This document shows positions 20,735-28,114 of a stretch of DNA of 64,000 nucleotides, in pieces (within the stretch, counting starts at the first letter, position 1; each line of letters starts with the position of its first letter). The stretch is from assembly GCF_008369405.1 (NCBI RefSeq), contig NZ_VSJJ01000003.1, positions 1 to 64,000 on the forward strand. The letters run 5' to 3'. Source of the stretch: Streptococcus cristatus (GTDB lineage Bacteria > Bacillota > Bacilli > Lactobacillales > Streptococcaceae). Below the pieces are notes generated by a model. That model saw nothing but the letters and a program-made list of their open reading frames with translations, was not told the DNA's origin and did no database searches. A program made the position numbers and the translations under genes.

Positions 20735-20766
20735 AATTAAAAGAGAGTATATTATATAAAATAGAT

Positions 20767-20793
20767 AGCAGCCCGAATGAAGAACGGGCTGCT
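20767..20793 (-). terminator. Terminator of the M42 aminopeptidase gene
   Basis: AGCAGCCCG and CGGGCTGCT form a 9-bp GC-rich stem just after the minus-strand stop. It is followed on that strand by ATCTATTTTATA, a weak T tract. Confidence 0.6.
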
Positions 20794-20801
20794 TCTCGAA
20801 A

Positions 20802-21866
20802 TCAGTAGTTGGTAATCGTGTCCACGGTTGAGCGATCCAGCTTTTTGACCAGCGCTTGCAGGAAGGCTTGGGCTTGTAGGAAATCGTCCATGGCATAGAG
20901 AGTTTGATGAGAATGAATGTAGCGGGCGCAGACACCGATTGTGGTAGATGGGACACCACCGCTTTGGAGATGGGCAGCACCAGCATCCGTTCCGCCCTTG
21001 CCGCAGTAGTATTGATACTTAATACCAGCTTCTTCTGCGGTTGTCAAGAGGAAGTCCTTCATAGCTGGTAGCATGAGATGGCCGGGATCAAAGAAACGAA
21101 TCAGCGTTCCATCACCGATGGCTCCTTGGCCGCCATAGATGTCACCTGCTGGAGAGCAGTCCACAGCCAGGAAGACCTCAGGAGCAAATTTTGTCGTAGA
21201 AGCATGGGCACCACGCAGGCCAACCTCTTCTTGAACATTGGCACCGATGTAGAGTTGGTTACCTAGTGATTGACCAGACAAGGCTTGAGCCAATTCGCTG
21301 ACCATAAGGACGCCGTAGCGGTTGTCCCAGGCTTTGGAGATGATATTTTTTCCGTTAGCTGTGAGAATAGCCGAGCTGTCTGGCACGATGGTGTCACCCG
21401 GACGGATACCATAGCTTTCAGCTTCTGCCTTGTCCGCAAAGCCGCCGTCAAAGACAATATCTGCAATTTGTGGCATAACTGGTCCGCCAGATCCACGCGT
21501 TAGATGAGGAGGGACAGAGCCTGAGATGACAGGAATTTCTCGGCCTTCACGGGTAAAGAGTTTAAAGCGTTGGCTGCTCACGACCAATGGATTCCAGCCA
21601 CCGATTTCCACTACGCGGAAAGTCCCGTCGGGCTTGATCTCGCTGACCATAAAGCCAACCTCGTCCATGTGAGCCGCAACCAATACACGGGGAGCATTTT
21701 CAGCTTGGGAATGCCGAACCCCAAAGATGCCGCCTAGACCGTCGGTAACAACCTCATCAACGTGAGGAGTGAGTTTTTCTCGCAGATAGCCGCGAACAGG
21801 TGCCTCGTGACCAGAGATTGCTGAAAGCTCGGTCACTTCCTTGATTTTTGAAAATAAGTCAGACAT
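20802..21866 (-). CDS. pepA: Glutamyl aminopeptidase, M42 family
   Basis: This cytosolic dinuclear-metal aminopeptidase of 354 residues corresponds to streptococcal/lactococcal PepA, which removes N-terminal Glu or Asp. Metal-binding and catalytic segments of the M42 family are present: VAAHMDEVGF with His66 and Asp68, SKAWDNRYG, NVQEEVGLRGA with the paired Glu, AVDCSPAGD, and the C-terminal HSHQT. The start is ATG at 21866 behind AAGAAGGT. It is transcribed alone from a promoter at 21890-21918, with a terminator at its 3' end. Confidence 0.9.
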   Translation of the reverse strand: MSDLFSKIKEVTELSAISGHEAPVRGYLREKLTPHVDEVVTDGLGGIFGVRHSQAENAPRVLVAAHMDEVGFMVSEIKPDGTFRVVEIGGWNPLVVSSQRFKLFTREGREIPVISGSVPPHLTRGSGGPVMPQIADIVFDGGFADKAEAESYGIRPGDTIVPDSSAILTANGKNIISKAWDNRYGVLMVSELAQALSGQSLGNQLYIGANVQEEVGLRGAHASTTKFAPEVFLAVDCSPAGDIYGGQGAIGDGTLIRFFDPGHLMLPAMKDFLLTTAEEAGIKYQYYCGKGGTDAGAAHLQSGGVPSTTIGVCARYIHSHQTLYAMDDFLQAQAFLQALVKKLDRSTVDTITNY

Positions 21867-21889
21867 AAATTTACCTTCTTTCTGCCTCT

Positions 21890-21918
21890 ATTTTATCACT
21901 TTTTTAGAGGGAATAACA
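21890..21918 (-). promoter_or_regulatory. Promoter of pepA
   Basis: On the minus strand, TGTTAT (21918-21913), 17 bp, then TAAAAT (21895-21890). Confidence 0.55.
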
Positions 21919-21956
21919 GGATGAACTAGAAGAAGCTGAGAAATCTGCAATATTGT

Positions 21957-21985
21957 TTGTCGCCTCTACGCTTTTGTGTTAAAAT
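21957..21985 (+). promoter_or_regulatory. Promoter of a probable leaderless transcript
   Basis: TTGTCG (21957-21962), a 17-bp spacer and TAAAAT (21980-21985). The ATG of the next gene begins at 21993, just where transcription should start. There is no room for a ribosome binding site. Confidence 0.6.
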
Positions 21986-21992
21986 ATTCTAC

Positions 21993-22277
21993 ATGAAAGC
22001 TAAAAAAATCATTTTAACAACAACCGCTCTTTTGGGAGCAGGAGCCTTGGCCTTTGGAGCTGCCAAGCTTGTGCAGGAGCAGAAAAGACTGCGTAATAGA
22101 GAAGAAATTGTTCAGGTCGTGCGGGAATTTTTTGCCAGCCGAGGACCGATTGCAACGGTTTATGTGGAACTTTATGAATCAAACGACAGCCGTACAGTTG
22201 GAGGGGTTGTCCTAGAAGACGACCGTCATTTCACCTTCGTCTATGAGAATGGTCAGTTGACCTACGAGGAAGAGTGA
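21993..22277 (+). CDS. DUF4651 family protein
   Basis: This 94-residue protein begins MKAKKIILTTTALLGAGALA. It has one N-terminal hydrophobic segment acting as membrane anchor or signal, and a C-terminal part rich in beta strands (TVYVELYE, GGVVLEDDRHFTFVYENG). It matches the small DUF4651 family of streptococci. The start is chosen as ATG 21993 because it fits the family. An upstream in-frame ATG at 21957 falls in the -35 box. No ribosome binding site precedes 21993, so translation is probably leaderless. Its TGA overlaps the ATG of the thioredoxin-like gene. Function is unknown. Confidence 0.8.
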   Translation: MKAKKIILTTTALLGAGALAFGAAKLVQEQKRLRNREEIVQVVREFFASRGPIATVYVELYESNDSRTVGGVVLEDDRHFTFVYENGQLTYEEE

Positions 22278-22591
22278 TGATTCAGCCGCAAAGTGTGGAG
22301 GAGTTGGCTTCTTATGTAGAGCATAAGGGGAAGACTGTCTTCTTTTTTACAGCAGATTGGTGTGGAGACTGTCGCTTTATCAAGCCTTTCCTGGCGGAAA
22401 TTGAAGCTGAAAATCCTGAGTTTACTTTTGTTGAGGTGGATCGGGATCAGTATATGGCTGTGGCCAAAGAATGGGATGTTTACGGGATTCCGAGTCTAAT
22501 CGTTTTGGAAAATGGGCAAGAAATTGGTCGGTATGTCAATCGCGACCGCAAGACGAAATCCCAAATAAATGATTTTTTAGCAAATTTATAA
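22277..22591 (+). CDS. Thioredoxin-like protein
   Basis: This 104-residue thioredoxin-fold protein has active site WCGDC (Cys29 and Cys32), cis-proline segment YGIPSLIV and the C-terminal helix. The CGDC site differs from the CGPC of standard thioredoxin and is common in small thioredoxin-like proteins of streptococci. It has no signal peptide, so it acts in the cytoplasm. The start is ATG at 22277, overlapping the previous stop by one base. It lies in an operon with the DUF4651 and YtpR genes. Confidence 0.88.
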   Translation: MIQPQSVEELASYVEHKGKTVFFFTADWCGDCRFIKPFLAEIEAENPEFTFVEVDRDQYMAVAKEWDVYGIPSLIVLENGQEIGRYVNRDRKTKSQINDFLANL

Positions 22592-22621
22592 GAAGTTTTT
22601 AAAAGTATTTTGGAGGAAGAA

Positions 22622-23248
22622 ATGATTTTTACATACAACAAAGAGCATGTCGGAGATGTCCTCATGGTCATCGCTGCCGATGATCAGGGAGCTAAGCTAA
22701 GCGCTGAGCGCAAAGGGAATGTTGCGCGTGTTTACCGTGAAGATAATGGACAGACAGTGGCTTGGAACATTTTTGAACTGTCAGACCTTTTTGAAATTGC
22801 AGAGCGCGGACAAGTTCAGCTGACGGATGAGCAGGTTGCGACTCTCAATCAAGAATTGACCAAAGAAGGCTTCCAAGCGGAGCTGGTTAAGGACCCAGAG
22901 CCTAAGTTTGTTGTGGGAGAAATCCTTGAGATGGTAGCCCACCCTGACAGTGACCATCTGAATATCTGCCAAGTGCAGGTGGCAGCTGATCAGACGGTTC
23001 AAATCGTGGCTGGCGCTCCGAATGCTCGTGTCGGTCTCAAGACGATTGTAGCTTTGCCTGGTGCTATGATGCCGAAGGGCAATCTCATCTTCCCAGGAGA
23101 ACTCCGTGGCGAAAAGAGTTTTGGTATGATGTGCAGCCCACGGGAGCTTCAGTTGCCAAATGCACCGCAAAAACGTGGTATCATTGAATTGGCCGATAGT
23201 GAAACGGTCGGAACGGCTTTTGACCCAGTCAAACATTGGCAGTCTTAA
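22622..23248 (+). CDS. ytpR: YtpR-type tRNA-binding domain protein
   Basis: This 208-residue protein has an N-terminal DUF4479-type domain (about residues 1-95). A C-terminal OB-fold tRNA-binding domain follows (EMAP-II/Arc1p type, about residues 97-205), with HPDSDHLNICQVQV, VAGAPNARVG and the SFGMMCSPREL segment. That domain is the one found at the N-terminus of the PheRS beta chain, but here it is free-standing. The start is ATG at 22622 behind TTGGAGGAA. The exact role is unknown; tRNA binding is inferred from the family. A terminator follows. Confidence 0.88.
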   Translation: MIFTYNKEHVGDVLMVIAADDQGAKLSAERKGNVARVYREDNGQTVAWNIFELSDLFEIAERGQVQLTDEQVATLNQELTKEGFQAELVKDPEPKFVVGEILEMVAHPDSDHLNICQVQVAADQTVQIVAGAPNARVGLKTIVALPGAMMPKGNLIFPGELRGEKSFGMMCSPRELQLPNAPQKRGIIELADSETVGTAFDPVKHWQS

Positions 23249-23267
23249 GACTTAGTATAGAAAAGGA

Positions 23268-23293
23268 AATCGTGATTTTCACGATTTTTTTGT
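23268..23293 (+). terminator. Terminator after ytpR
   Basis: AAATCGTGA-TTT-TCACGATTT is a 9-bp stem followed by TTTTTG and more T-rich sequence. Confidence 0.85.
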
Positions 23294-23300
23294 CTTTTCT

Positions 23301-23308
23301 CGCGAATA
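23301..23308 (+). promoter_or_regulatory. Candidate com box (ComX/SigX site) of ssbB
   Basis: CGCGAATA lies 20 bp before the ssbB start, after a T-rich tract. It shares the core CGAATA with the streptococcal competence box TACGAATA and matches 6 of 8 positions. No ordinary -10/-35 pair is evident ahead of ssbB. Confidence 0.5.
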
Positions 23309-23328
23309 AATAGATAGGAGGAAAGAAT

Positions 23329-23724
23329 ATGTATAATAAAGTCATTATCATTGGCCGGTTGACGGCTACACCAGAGTTACACAAGACAGCGAATGACAAG
23401 TCGGTCGCGCGTGCGACAGTGGCGGTGAATCGCCGGTATAAGAGCCAAAATGGAGAGCGTGAAGCGGATTTTATCAACCTTGTTGTCTGGGGGCGCTTGG
23501 CTGAAACCTTGGCAAGTTACGCTAGTAAGGGGAGTCTGATTTCTCTGGATGGAGAATTGCGGAGTCGCCGCTATGAAAAGGATGGAACCACTCATTATGT
23601 GACAGAAGTTCTTTGCAGTGGTTTTCAGCTTTTAGAAAGCCGAGCTCAGAGAGCACTCCGTGAGAATAATACTGGAGCAGACCTAGCAGATTTGGTACTG
23701 GAAGAGGAGGAACTTCCTTTTTAA
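23329..23724 (+). CDS. ssbB: Competence-type single-stranded DNA-binding protein
   Basis: This 131-residue OB-fold protein starts with MYNKVIIIGRLTATPEL, the usual Ssb opening. It contains the ARATVAVNRRYKS and FINLVVWGRLAETLA strands and ends in the acidic tip EEEELPF that recruits partner proteins. At 131 residues it is shorter than the housekeeping Ssb, with little linker. This matches the competence-induced SsbB of streptococci, which coats incoming DNA during transformation. The start is ATG at 23329 behind GATAGGAGGAAAG. A com box candidate is the only promoter-like element upstream, which supports control by the competence sigma factor. Confidence 0.88.
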   Translation: MYNKVIIIGRLTATPELHKTANDKSVARATVAVNRRYKSQNGEREADFINLVVWGRLAETLASYASKGSLISLDGELRSRRYEKDGTTHYVTEVLCSGFQLLESRAQRALRENNTGADLADLVLEEEELPF

Positions 23725-23767
23725 AAGTGGTTTTTCTGACCTCGAGTGTTCATGATAAAAGAGAAGA

Positions 23768-23796
23768 AAGTTAGGAAAGTGTTCCTAGCTTTTTTG
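23768..23796 (+). terminator. Terminator after ssbB
   Basis: AAGTTAGGAA (23768-23777) pairs with TTCCTAGCTT (23782-23791), with one G-U pair and a 4-nt loop, and runs into TTTTG. Confidence 0.75.
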
Positions 23797-23886
23797 ATTA
23801 AAGCATAGGTGTAGAAATGAGCAACGAAAGTAGCATCAAGCTTTACAAAATTGTCAGGAAAAAGTGCTTTTATAAAGGGATTTCCA

Positions 23887-23915
23887 TTGTTTTCCTTTCT
23901 TAAATTTGGTATAAT
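23887..23915 (+). promoter_or_regulatory. Strong extended -10 promoter of a 46-codon gene
   Basis: TTGTTT (23887-23892), a 17-bp spacer and TGG-TATAAT (TATAAT at 23910-23915). The predicted leader is about 100 nt. The 23797-23886 stretch between the ssbB terminator and this promoter shows nothing recognisable. Confidence 0.75.
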
Positions 23916-24020
23916 AAAGGTGAATCCAGAGGCAGGCTAGAAAGGAAAAAATCGGGAACGAAACAGCCGCTAATGGTCGCTTTGCACATTGCAGTTTGAA
24001 ATAAGGAGAGGAGGTTTATC

Positions 24021-24161
24021 ATGTCTTTGTCTACCTTATTTGAAGTATCAATAGCTATTTTGGGTGTGGCCTCTGCTGCTTACCTCATCTATGCCTATTA
24101 TGAGTTTCTAAAAGATATAGCTCATATGGAGAAAGTACATCATTTTCATCACGGAGGTTGA
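24021..24161 (+). CDS. Small membrane peptide (46 residues)
   Basis: The gene has a strong ribosome binding site, AGGAGAGGAGG, and starts at ATG 24021. The product begins MSLSTLFEVSIAILGVASAA and carries one membrane segment (about residues 8-28), a short charged stretch, and a histidine-rich tail (VHHFHHGG). Its stop TGA lies inside the 5' arm of the terminator. Gene, promoter and terminator thus make a compact unit of about 300 bp. I do not recognise a family. The strong expression signals suggest a real gene. The His cluster could bind metal, but that is speculation. Confidence 0.65.
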   Translation: MSLSTLFEVSIAILGVASAAYLIYAYYEFLKDIAHMEKVHHFHHGG

Positions 24162-24188
24162 GACAAATGTGTCTCGGCCTCGCTTTTT
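24154..24188 (+). terminator. Terminator overlapping the 46-codon gene
   Basis: GAGGTTGAGACA-AATG-TGTCTCGGCCTC is a 12-bp stem with two G-U pairs, followed by GCTTTTT. The TGA of the small gene (24159-24161) is part of the stem. Its shape and core resemble hairpin A of the dispersed repeat. Confidence 0.85.
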
Positions 24189-24234
24189 ATTAGAAAGAGA
24201 TCCTTGAGGTTGCAGCTGCTTGCTCAATAGCCAT

Positions 24235-24249
24235 GGATTGTCGAGCAAG
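24235..24249 (+). repeat. 15-bp fragment of the dispersed repeat core
   Basis: GGATTGTCGAGCAAG is identical to the segment joining hairpins A and B of the six full repeats, but the flanks are diverged. It lies 47 bp after a hairpin like hairpin A, roughly the relative order in a full copy. It may therefore be a decayed copy. The rest of 24189-24381 holds only an inverted repeat, CTTGCCTC/GAGGCAAG (24297-24322), of unknown role. Confidence 0.45.
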
Positions 24250-24381
24250 CTCGTGGGGCGGGGACTATTTGTAAGGTCTGGGAAAGTTTTTTAAGTCTTG
24301 CCTCAGAAACAAGGGAGGCAAGCTAAAACTTTGAAAACGCAGTTCTATTCTGCTACCGTGCTTTTATTCTAGTCCTCTTGG

Positions 24382-24410
24382 TTTTCATATTGATTTAAAA
24401 ATGTTAAAAT
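24382..24410 (+). promoter_or_regulatory. Promoter of rel
   Basis: TTTTCA (24382-24387), 17 bp, TAAAAT (24405-24410). The rel start codon is 26 bp further on. Confidence 0.55.
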
Positions 24411-24436
24411 AGTAGGCAAGAAAGCGGAGAGAATGC

Positions 24437-26656
24437 ATGCCAAAAGAAGAAAATTTAACGGGGAATCAGGTTGTAGCCCTAACAAAAAAATATTTAGCTG
24501 CAGAGGATGTGGCTTTTGTTCAAAAAGCGTTGATTTATGCGATGGAATGCCATAGCGGGCAAACTCGTAAGTCGGGAGAGCCCTATATTGTCCATCCGAT
24601 TCAGGTGGCGGGAATTTTAGCCAAGCTCAAGTTGGATGCTGTTTCAGTAGCCTGTGGTTTTTTGCATGATGTCGTAGAGGATACGGCGGCGACCTTGGAC
24701 GATCTGGAGCGGGAATTCGGCCATGATGTGCGCGTGATTGTGGATGGTGTGACCAAGCTTGGGAAAGTCAAATACAAGTCTCACGAAGAACAGTTGGCGG
24801 AAAATCATCGCAAGATGCTCATGGCCATGTCTGAAGACCTTCGAGTGATCTTGGTCAAGCTGGCTGACCGTCTGCATAATATGCGTACTCTGAATCATTT
24901 ACGGCCAGACAAGCAGGAACGAATTTCGCAGGAAACGATGGAAATCTATGCTCCTCTGGCCCATCGTTTGGGGATTTCCAGTGTCAAATGGGAATTGGAA
25001 GACTTATCTTTCCGTTATCTCAATCCGACGGAATTTTATAAAATTTCCCACATGATGAAGGAGAAGCGTCGAGAGCGGGAAGCTCTGGTAGAGGAAGTTG
25101 TCCACAAGATTGAAACCTACGCAGGCGAGCGCAATCTGCACGGAAAGATCTATGGTCGTCCCAAGCATATTTACTCCATCTACCGCAAAATGCAGGACAA
25201 GAAGAAGCGGTTTGATGAGATCTACGATCTGATTGCCATTCGTTGCATTTTGAGCACTCACAGTGATGTCTATGCTATGCTGGGCTATATCCATGAGCTT
25301 TGGAAACCCATGCCTGGGCGTTTCAAGGATTATATTGCCAACCGCAAGGCTAACGGCTACCAGTCCATCCATACGACCGTTTACGGACCTAAAGGTCCAA
25401 TTGAGTTTCAGATTCGGACCAAGGAAATGCACGAAGTGGCAGAATACGGGGTCGCCGCTCACTGGGCTTATAAAAAGGGGATAAAGGGTCAGGTTGATGG
25501 CAAGGAATCTGCCATCGGGATGAATTGGATCAAGGAATTGATGGAATTGCAGAACCAGTCTGGTGATGCTAAGGAATTTGTTGATTCGGTTAAGGAAAGC
25601 TATCTTGCTGAGGAGATTTATGTCTTTACGCCGAATGGCGAGGTGCGCTGTCTGCCCAAAGATTCTGGTCCGATTGACTTTGCTTATGAGATTCATACCA
25701 AGGTTGGGGAGAGGGCGACAGGAGCCAAGGTTAACGGTCGCATGGTGCCTCTGAATACCAAGCTGAAAACAGGGGATCAGGTGGAAATTGTCACCAATGC
25801 TAACTCCTTTGGGCCTAGCCGTGACTGGCTCAATATTGTCAAGACCAGCAAAGCCAGAAATAAAATCCGTCAATTCTTTAAAAATCAAGATAAGGAATTA
25901 TCTATCTCCAAAGGGCGGGAGCTCTTGCAGGCTCAATTTCAGGAGAATGGTTATGTAGCCAATAAGTACATGGACAAGAAGCACATGGAAGAAGTGCTGC
26001 AAAAGACCAGCTATAAGACTGAAGAAGCGCTTTTTGCGGCGATTGGTTTCGGTGAGGTTGGGGCCATTAGTATTTTCAACCGTCTGACAGAAAAAGAGCG
26101 CCGTGAGGAAGAGCGGGCCAAGGCCAAAGCAGAGGCAGAGGAATTGGTCAAGGGCGGTGAAGTTAAGGTCGAAAATAAAAAAGACACCCTTAAGGTCAAG
26201 CACGAAGGCGGTGTGGTCATTCAGGGGGCGTCTGGTCTCCTCATTCGGATTGCCAAGTGTTGTAATCCTGTGCCGGGTGACGACATTGTTGGTTACATTA
26301 CCAAAGGACGCGGCGTGGCCATTCACCGGCAAGACTGTATGAATCTCAAGGCTCAGGAAAATTATGAACAGCGCTTGCTTGATGTGGAATGGGAAGAAAA
26401 TAATTCGACCAAAGAGTACACGGCCCATATTGATATTTATGGTCTCAATCGGTCTGGCCTCCTTAACGATGTGCTGCAGGTGCTGTCCAATACCACCAAA
26501 AATATCTCAACGGTTAATGCCCAGCCGACCAAGGATATGAAATTTGCTAATATCCATGTTTCTTTTGGCATTGCCAACCTGTCCATGCTGACGACGGTGG
26601 TGGATAAGATTAAGAGTGTGCCAGAGGTCTACTCGGTCAAACGGACCAATGGCTAA
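24437..26656 (+). CDS. rel: Bifunctional (p)ppGpp synthetase/hydrolase
   Basis: This is the long RelA/SpoT homologue, 739 residues, that makes and degrades (p)ppGpp in the stringent response. An HD hydrolase domain (about residues 35-190) retains HPIQVAG, FLHDVVEDT and RLHNMRTL, so hydrolysis should be intact. The synthetase domain (about 230-350) has DLIAIRCI and ANGYQSIHTTVYGP. A TGS domain begins near residue 393 (IYVFTPNGE). A zinc-finger-like segment includes IAKCCNPVPGD, and an ACT domain begins near 660. The start is ATG at 24437 behind GCGGAGAG. The D-aminoacyl-tRNA deacylase gene follows 47 bp later, the standard Firmicutes arrangement. The gene is often annotated relA in streptococci. 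Confidence 0.96.
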   Translation: MPKEENLTGNQVVALTKKYLAAEDVAFVQKALIYAMECHSGQTRKSGEPYIVHPIQVAGILAKLKLDAVSVACGFLHDVVEDTAATLDDLEREFGHDVRVIVDGVTKLGKVKYKSHEEQLAENHRKMLMAMSEDLRVILVKLADRLHNMRTLNHLRPDKQERISQETMEIYAPLAHRLGISSVKWELEDLSFRYLNPTEFYKISHMMKEKRREREALVEEVVHKIETYAGERNLHGKIYGRPKHIYSIYRKMQDKKKRFDEIYDLIAIRCILSTHSDVYAMLGYIHELWKPMPGRFKDYIANRKANGYQSIHTTVYGPKGPIEFQIRTKEMHEVAEYGVAAHWAYKKGIKGQVDGKESAIGMNWIKELMELQNQSGDAKEFVDSVKESYLAEEIYVFTPNGEVRCLPKDSGPIDFAYEIHTKVGERATGAKVNGRMVPLNTKLKTGDQVEIVTNANSFGPSRDWLNIVKTSKARNKIRQFFKNQDKELSISKGRELLQAQFQENGYVANKYMDKKHMEEVLQKTSYKTEEALFAAIGFGEVGAISIFNRLTEKERREEERAKAKAEAEELVKGGEVKVENKKDTLKVKHEGGVVIQGASGLLIRIAKCCNPVPGDDIVGYITKGRGVAIHRQDCMNLKAQENYEQRLLDVEWEENNSTKEYTAHIDIYGLNRSGLLNDVLQVLSNTTKNISTVNAQPTKDMKFANIHVSFGIANLSMLTTVVDKIKSVPEVYSVKRTNG

Positions 26657-26703
26657 GTGCGAGCCTGTCAGAGTAGATAGTAGTCAGAAATGAAGGAAAA
26701 AAT

Positions 26704-27147
26704 ATGAAAATTGTCATTCAGCGCGTCAAACGTGCTCAGGTCAGTATTGACAAGCAGCTGCACAGCGGGATTGAACAGGGGCTTCTGCTCTTAGTAGGCG
26801 TCGGGCCTGAGGATAGTCAGGAAGATATGGACTATGCAGTCAGGAAGATTGCCAATATGCGGATTTTTTCCGATGCTGAGGATAAGATGAATCTTTCTGT
26901 TCAAGATATCGGAGGAGAGATTCTTTCCATTTCCCAATTTACGCTCCATGCAGATACCAAAAAGGGAAATCGGCCAGCCTTTACAGGTGCAGCCAAGCCG
27001 GATATGGCTAGTCCCTTTTATGACAGGTTTAACCAGCTGTTGGCTGAACAAGTGCCAGTCAAGACGGGTGTGTTCGGAGCAGATATGCAGGTAGAATTGA
27101 TAAATGATGGTCCAGTGACCATTCTACTAGACACTAAAAATCGATGA
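26704..27147 (+). CDS. dtd: D-aminoacyl-tRNA deacylase
   Basis: This 147-residue enzyme hydrolyses D-amino acids wrongly attached to tRNA, and also glycine attached to tRNA-Ala. It starts [16 protein letters not shown], as in the family. Both active-site motifs are present: [17 protein letters not shown] and the cross-subunit Gly-cisPro motif in [11 protein letters not shown]. The start is ATG behind AAGGAAAAA. It probably shares the rel transcript, since no separate promoter is seen in the 47-bp gap. Confidence 0.93.
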   Translation: MKIVIQRVKRAQVSIDKQLHSGIEQGLLLLVGVGPEDSQEDMDYAVRKIANMRIFSDAEDKMNLSVQDIGGEILSISQFTLHADTKKGNRPAFTGAAKPDMASPFYDRFNQLLAEQVPVKTGVFGADMQVELINDGPVTILLDTKNR

Positions 27148-27235
27148 AAGAATTGCGAGCCTTCTAAAGGTCAGTAGTTTAAGGCTAGGAAAAAAATAGC
27201 TTACTTCTTTCCTAGAGACAAGGAGCATTTCATAG

Positions 27236-27300
27236 GCTTCATAAGTAACTTTTAATAGACCAGATGCTGGTTTCCTTAGAAGTTCTTATGAAGCTTTTTG
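27236..27300 (+). terminator. Long stem-loop terminator after dtd
   Basis: GCTTCATAAG (27236-27245) pairs with CTTATGAAGC (27285-27294). The stem extends by AACTT/AAGTT, encloses an inner ACCAG-ATG-CTGGT hairpin, and is followed by TTTTTG. The remaining 27148-27509 interval holds a second inverted repeat, CTAGGAA/TTCCTAG, upstream of this terminator and the promoter of the next operon. A 49-codon open frame (27288-27437) crosses the promoter and is not believed. Confidence 0.7.
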
Positions 27301-27429
27301 TGTGGTTTAAAGGCGATATTATTCTAGCAGGCAGCTTTGGAGTTGATAAAGCGGAATGGCAGACAGGCGTTGCTCCTTGTCAGATGCGACAGATGTGTAG
27401 GGCTTATTGGAAAAGGGCTTTACGACTTA

Positions 27430-27438
27430 TGGTATAAT
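27430..27438 (+). promoter_or_regulatory. Extended -10 promoter of the lipid-type operon
   Basis: TGG-TATAAT (TATAAT at 27433-27438) is an extended -10. No good -35 hexamer is found at 16-18 bp. The transcript would start near 27445, 65 nt before the first gene. It is the only promoter-like signal seen for the seven-gene operon that follows. Confidence 0.6.
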
Positions 27439-27509
27439 GATATATATATAAGTTTGAGGAGTCTCTTGATTTTTCAGACTGATCTTCATAAAAAGAATAG
27501 GAAATAAGT

Positions 27510-28100
27510 ATGAGTTGGATTCTTGCCTTGTACGTCACCCTGATGCCGGTCATTCTGGCTGGGGTTCTCAATATGATCTTTTGCAAGTCTTCACTGCTGC
27601 AGGCGGCTTATCGACCAATGGATGCTGGGCTGGTTTTAAAGGATGGGAAGAGGCTTTTTGGGGCTAACAAGACCTGGAAAGGTTTCTTTGGCATGATTGT
27701 CTGGGGAGCTTTGGCTCAGATACTTTGGGGCTTGCTCTTGAAGAGTATTCCCACCCTAGAGAAGCTGCATTTGGTTTATGCCTTCCACGAAAATACCGTG
27801 CTTTTTAATCTGGTGCTAGGAGCTCTCTTGGGTCTGGCTTATGTTTTGTTTGAGCTGCCCAATAGCTTCATCAAGCGCCGTTTGGAGATCAGAGAGGGCA
27901 AGACGGCGGAGAATGGCTGGAAATGGATCTTTATCTGGATAGACCAGATTGATTCCTTGATTGGTTGTATTATTTTCTTGCTTTTTTATATCCCTCTGTC
28001 TTGGCAGCAGATACTGGGCATACTGATTCTGGGGGCGGGCACGCATCTGGGAGTCAATCGTCTGCTCTACTGGGCTAAGCTTAGAAAAAATCGTATGTGA
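27510..28100 (+). CDS. CarS-like CDP-lipid synthase
   Basis: This integral membrane protein of 196 residues belongs to the CarS/DUF46 branch of CDP-diglyceride synthases. Family features are KRLFGANKTWKGFFG in the first half, then the LPNSFIKRRLEIREGK and IDQIDSLIG segments near the C-terminus. The characterised archaeal member attaches CMP from CTP to an unsaturated archaetidic acid; bacterial members are poorly known. This is not the main CdsA type. The start is ATG at 27510 behind ATAGGAAATA. Its last codons overlap the region of the next gene. As the first gene of a coupled operon with CDP-alcohol transferase and decarboxylase homologues, it probably supplies the CDP-activated lipid. Confidence 0.75.
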   Translation: MSWILALYVTLMPVILAGVLNMIFCKSSLLQAAYRPMDAGLVLKDGKRLFGANKTWKGFFGMIVWGALAQILWGLLLKSIPTLEKLHLVYAFHENTVLFNLVLGALLGLAYVLFELPNSFIKRRLEIREGKTAENGWKWIFIWIDQIDSLIGCIIFLLFYIPLSWQQILGILILGAGTHLGVNRLLYWAKLRKNRM

Positions 28101-28114
28101 GATGGGAGTTTTTG

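Noticed and set aside
24297..24322. Inverted repeat CTTGCCTC/GAGGCAAG as a terminator or riboswitch before rel
   Set aside because: It has no T run on either strand and lies upstream of the rel promoter, so no function can be assigned.
25004..25888. 294-codon open frame antisense to rel
   Set aside because: It lies entirely opposite a well-conserved gene, with no promoter or ribosome binding site.
27288..27437. 49-codon open frame between dtd and the lipid-type operon
   Set aside because: It starts inside a terminator stem, has no ribosome binding site, and its last codons are the promoter -10 of the next operon.
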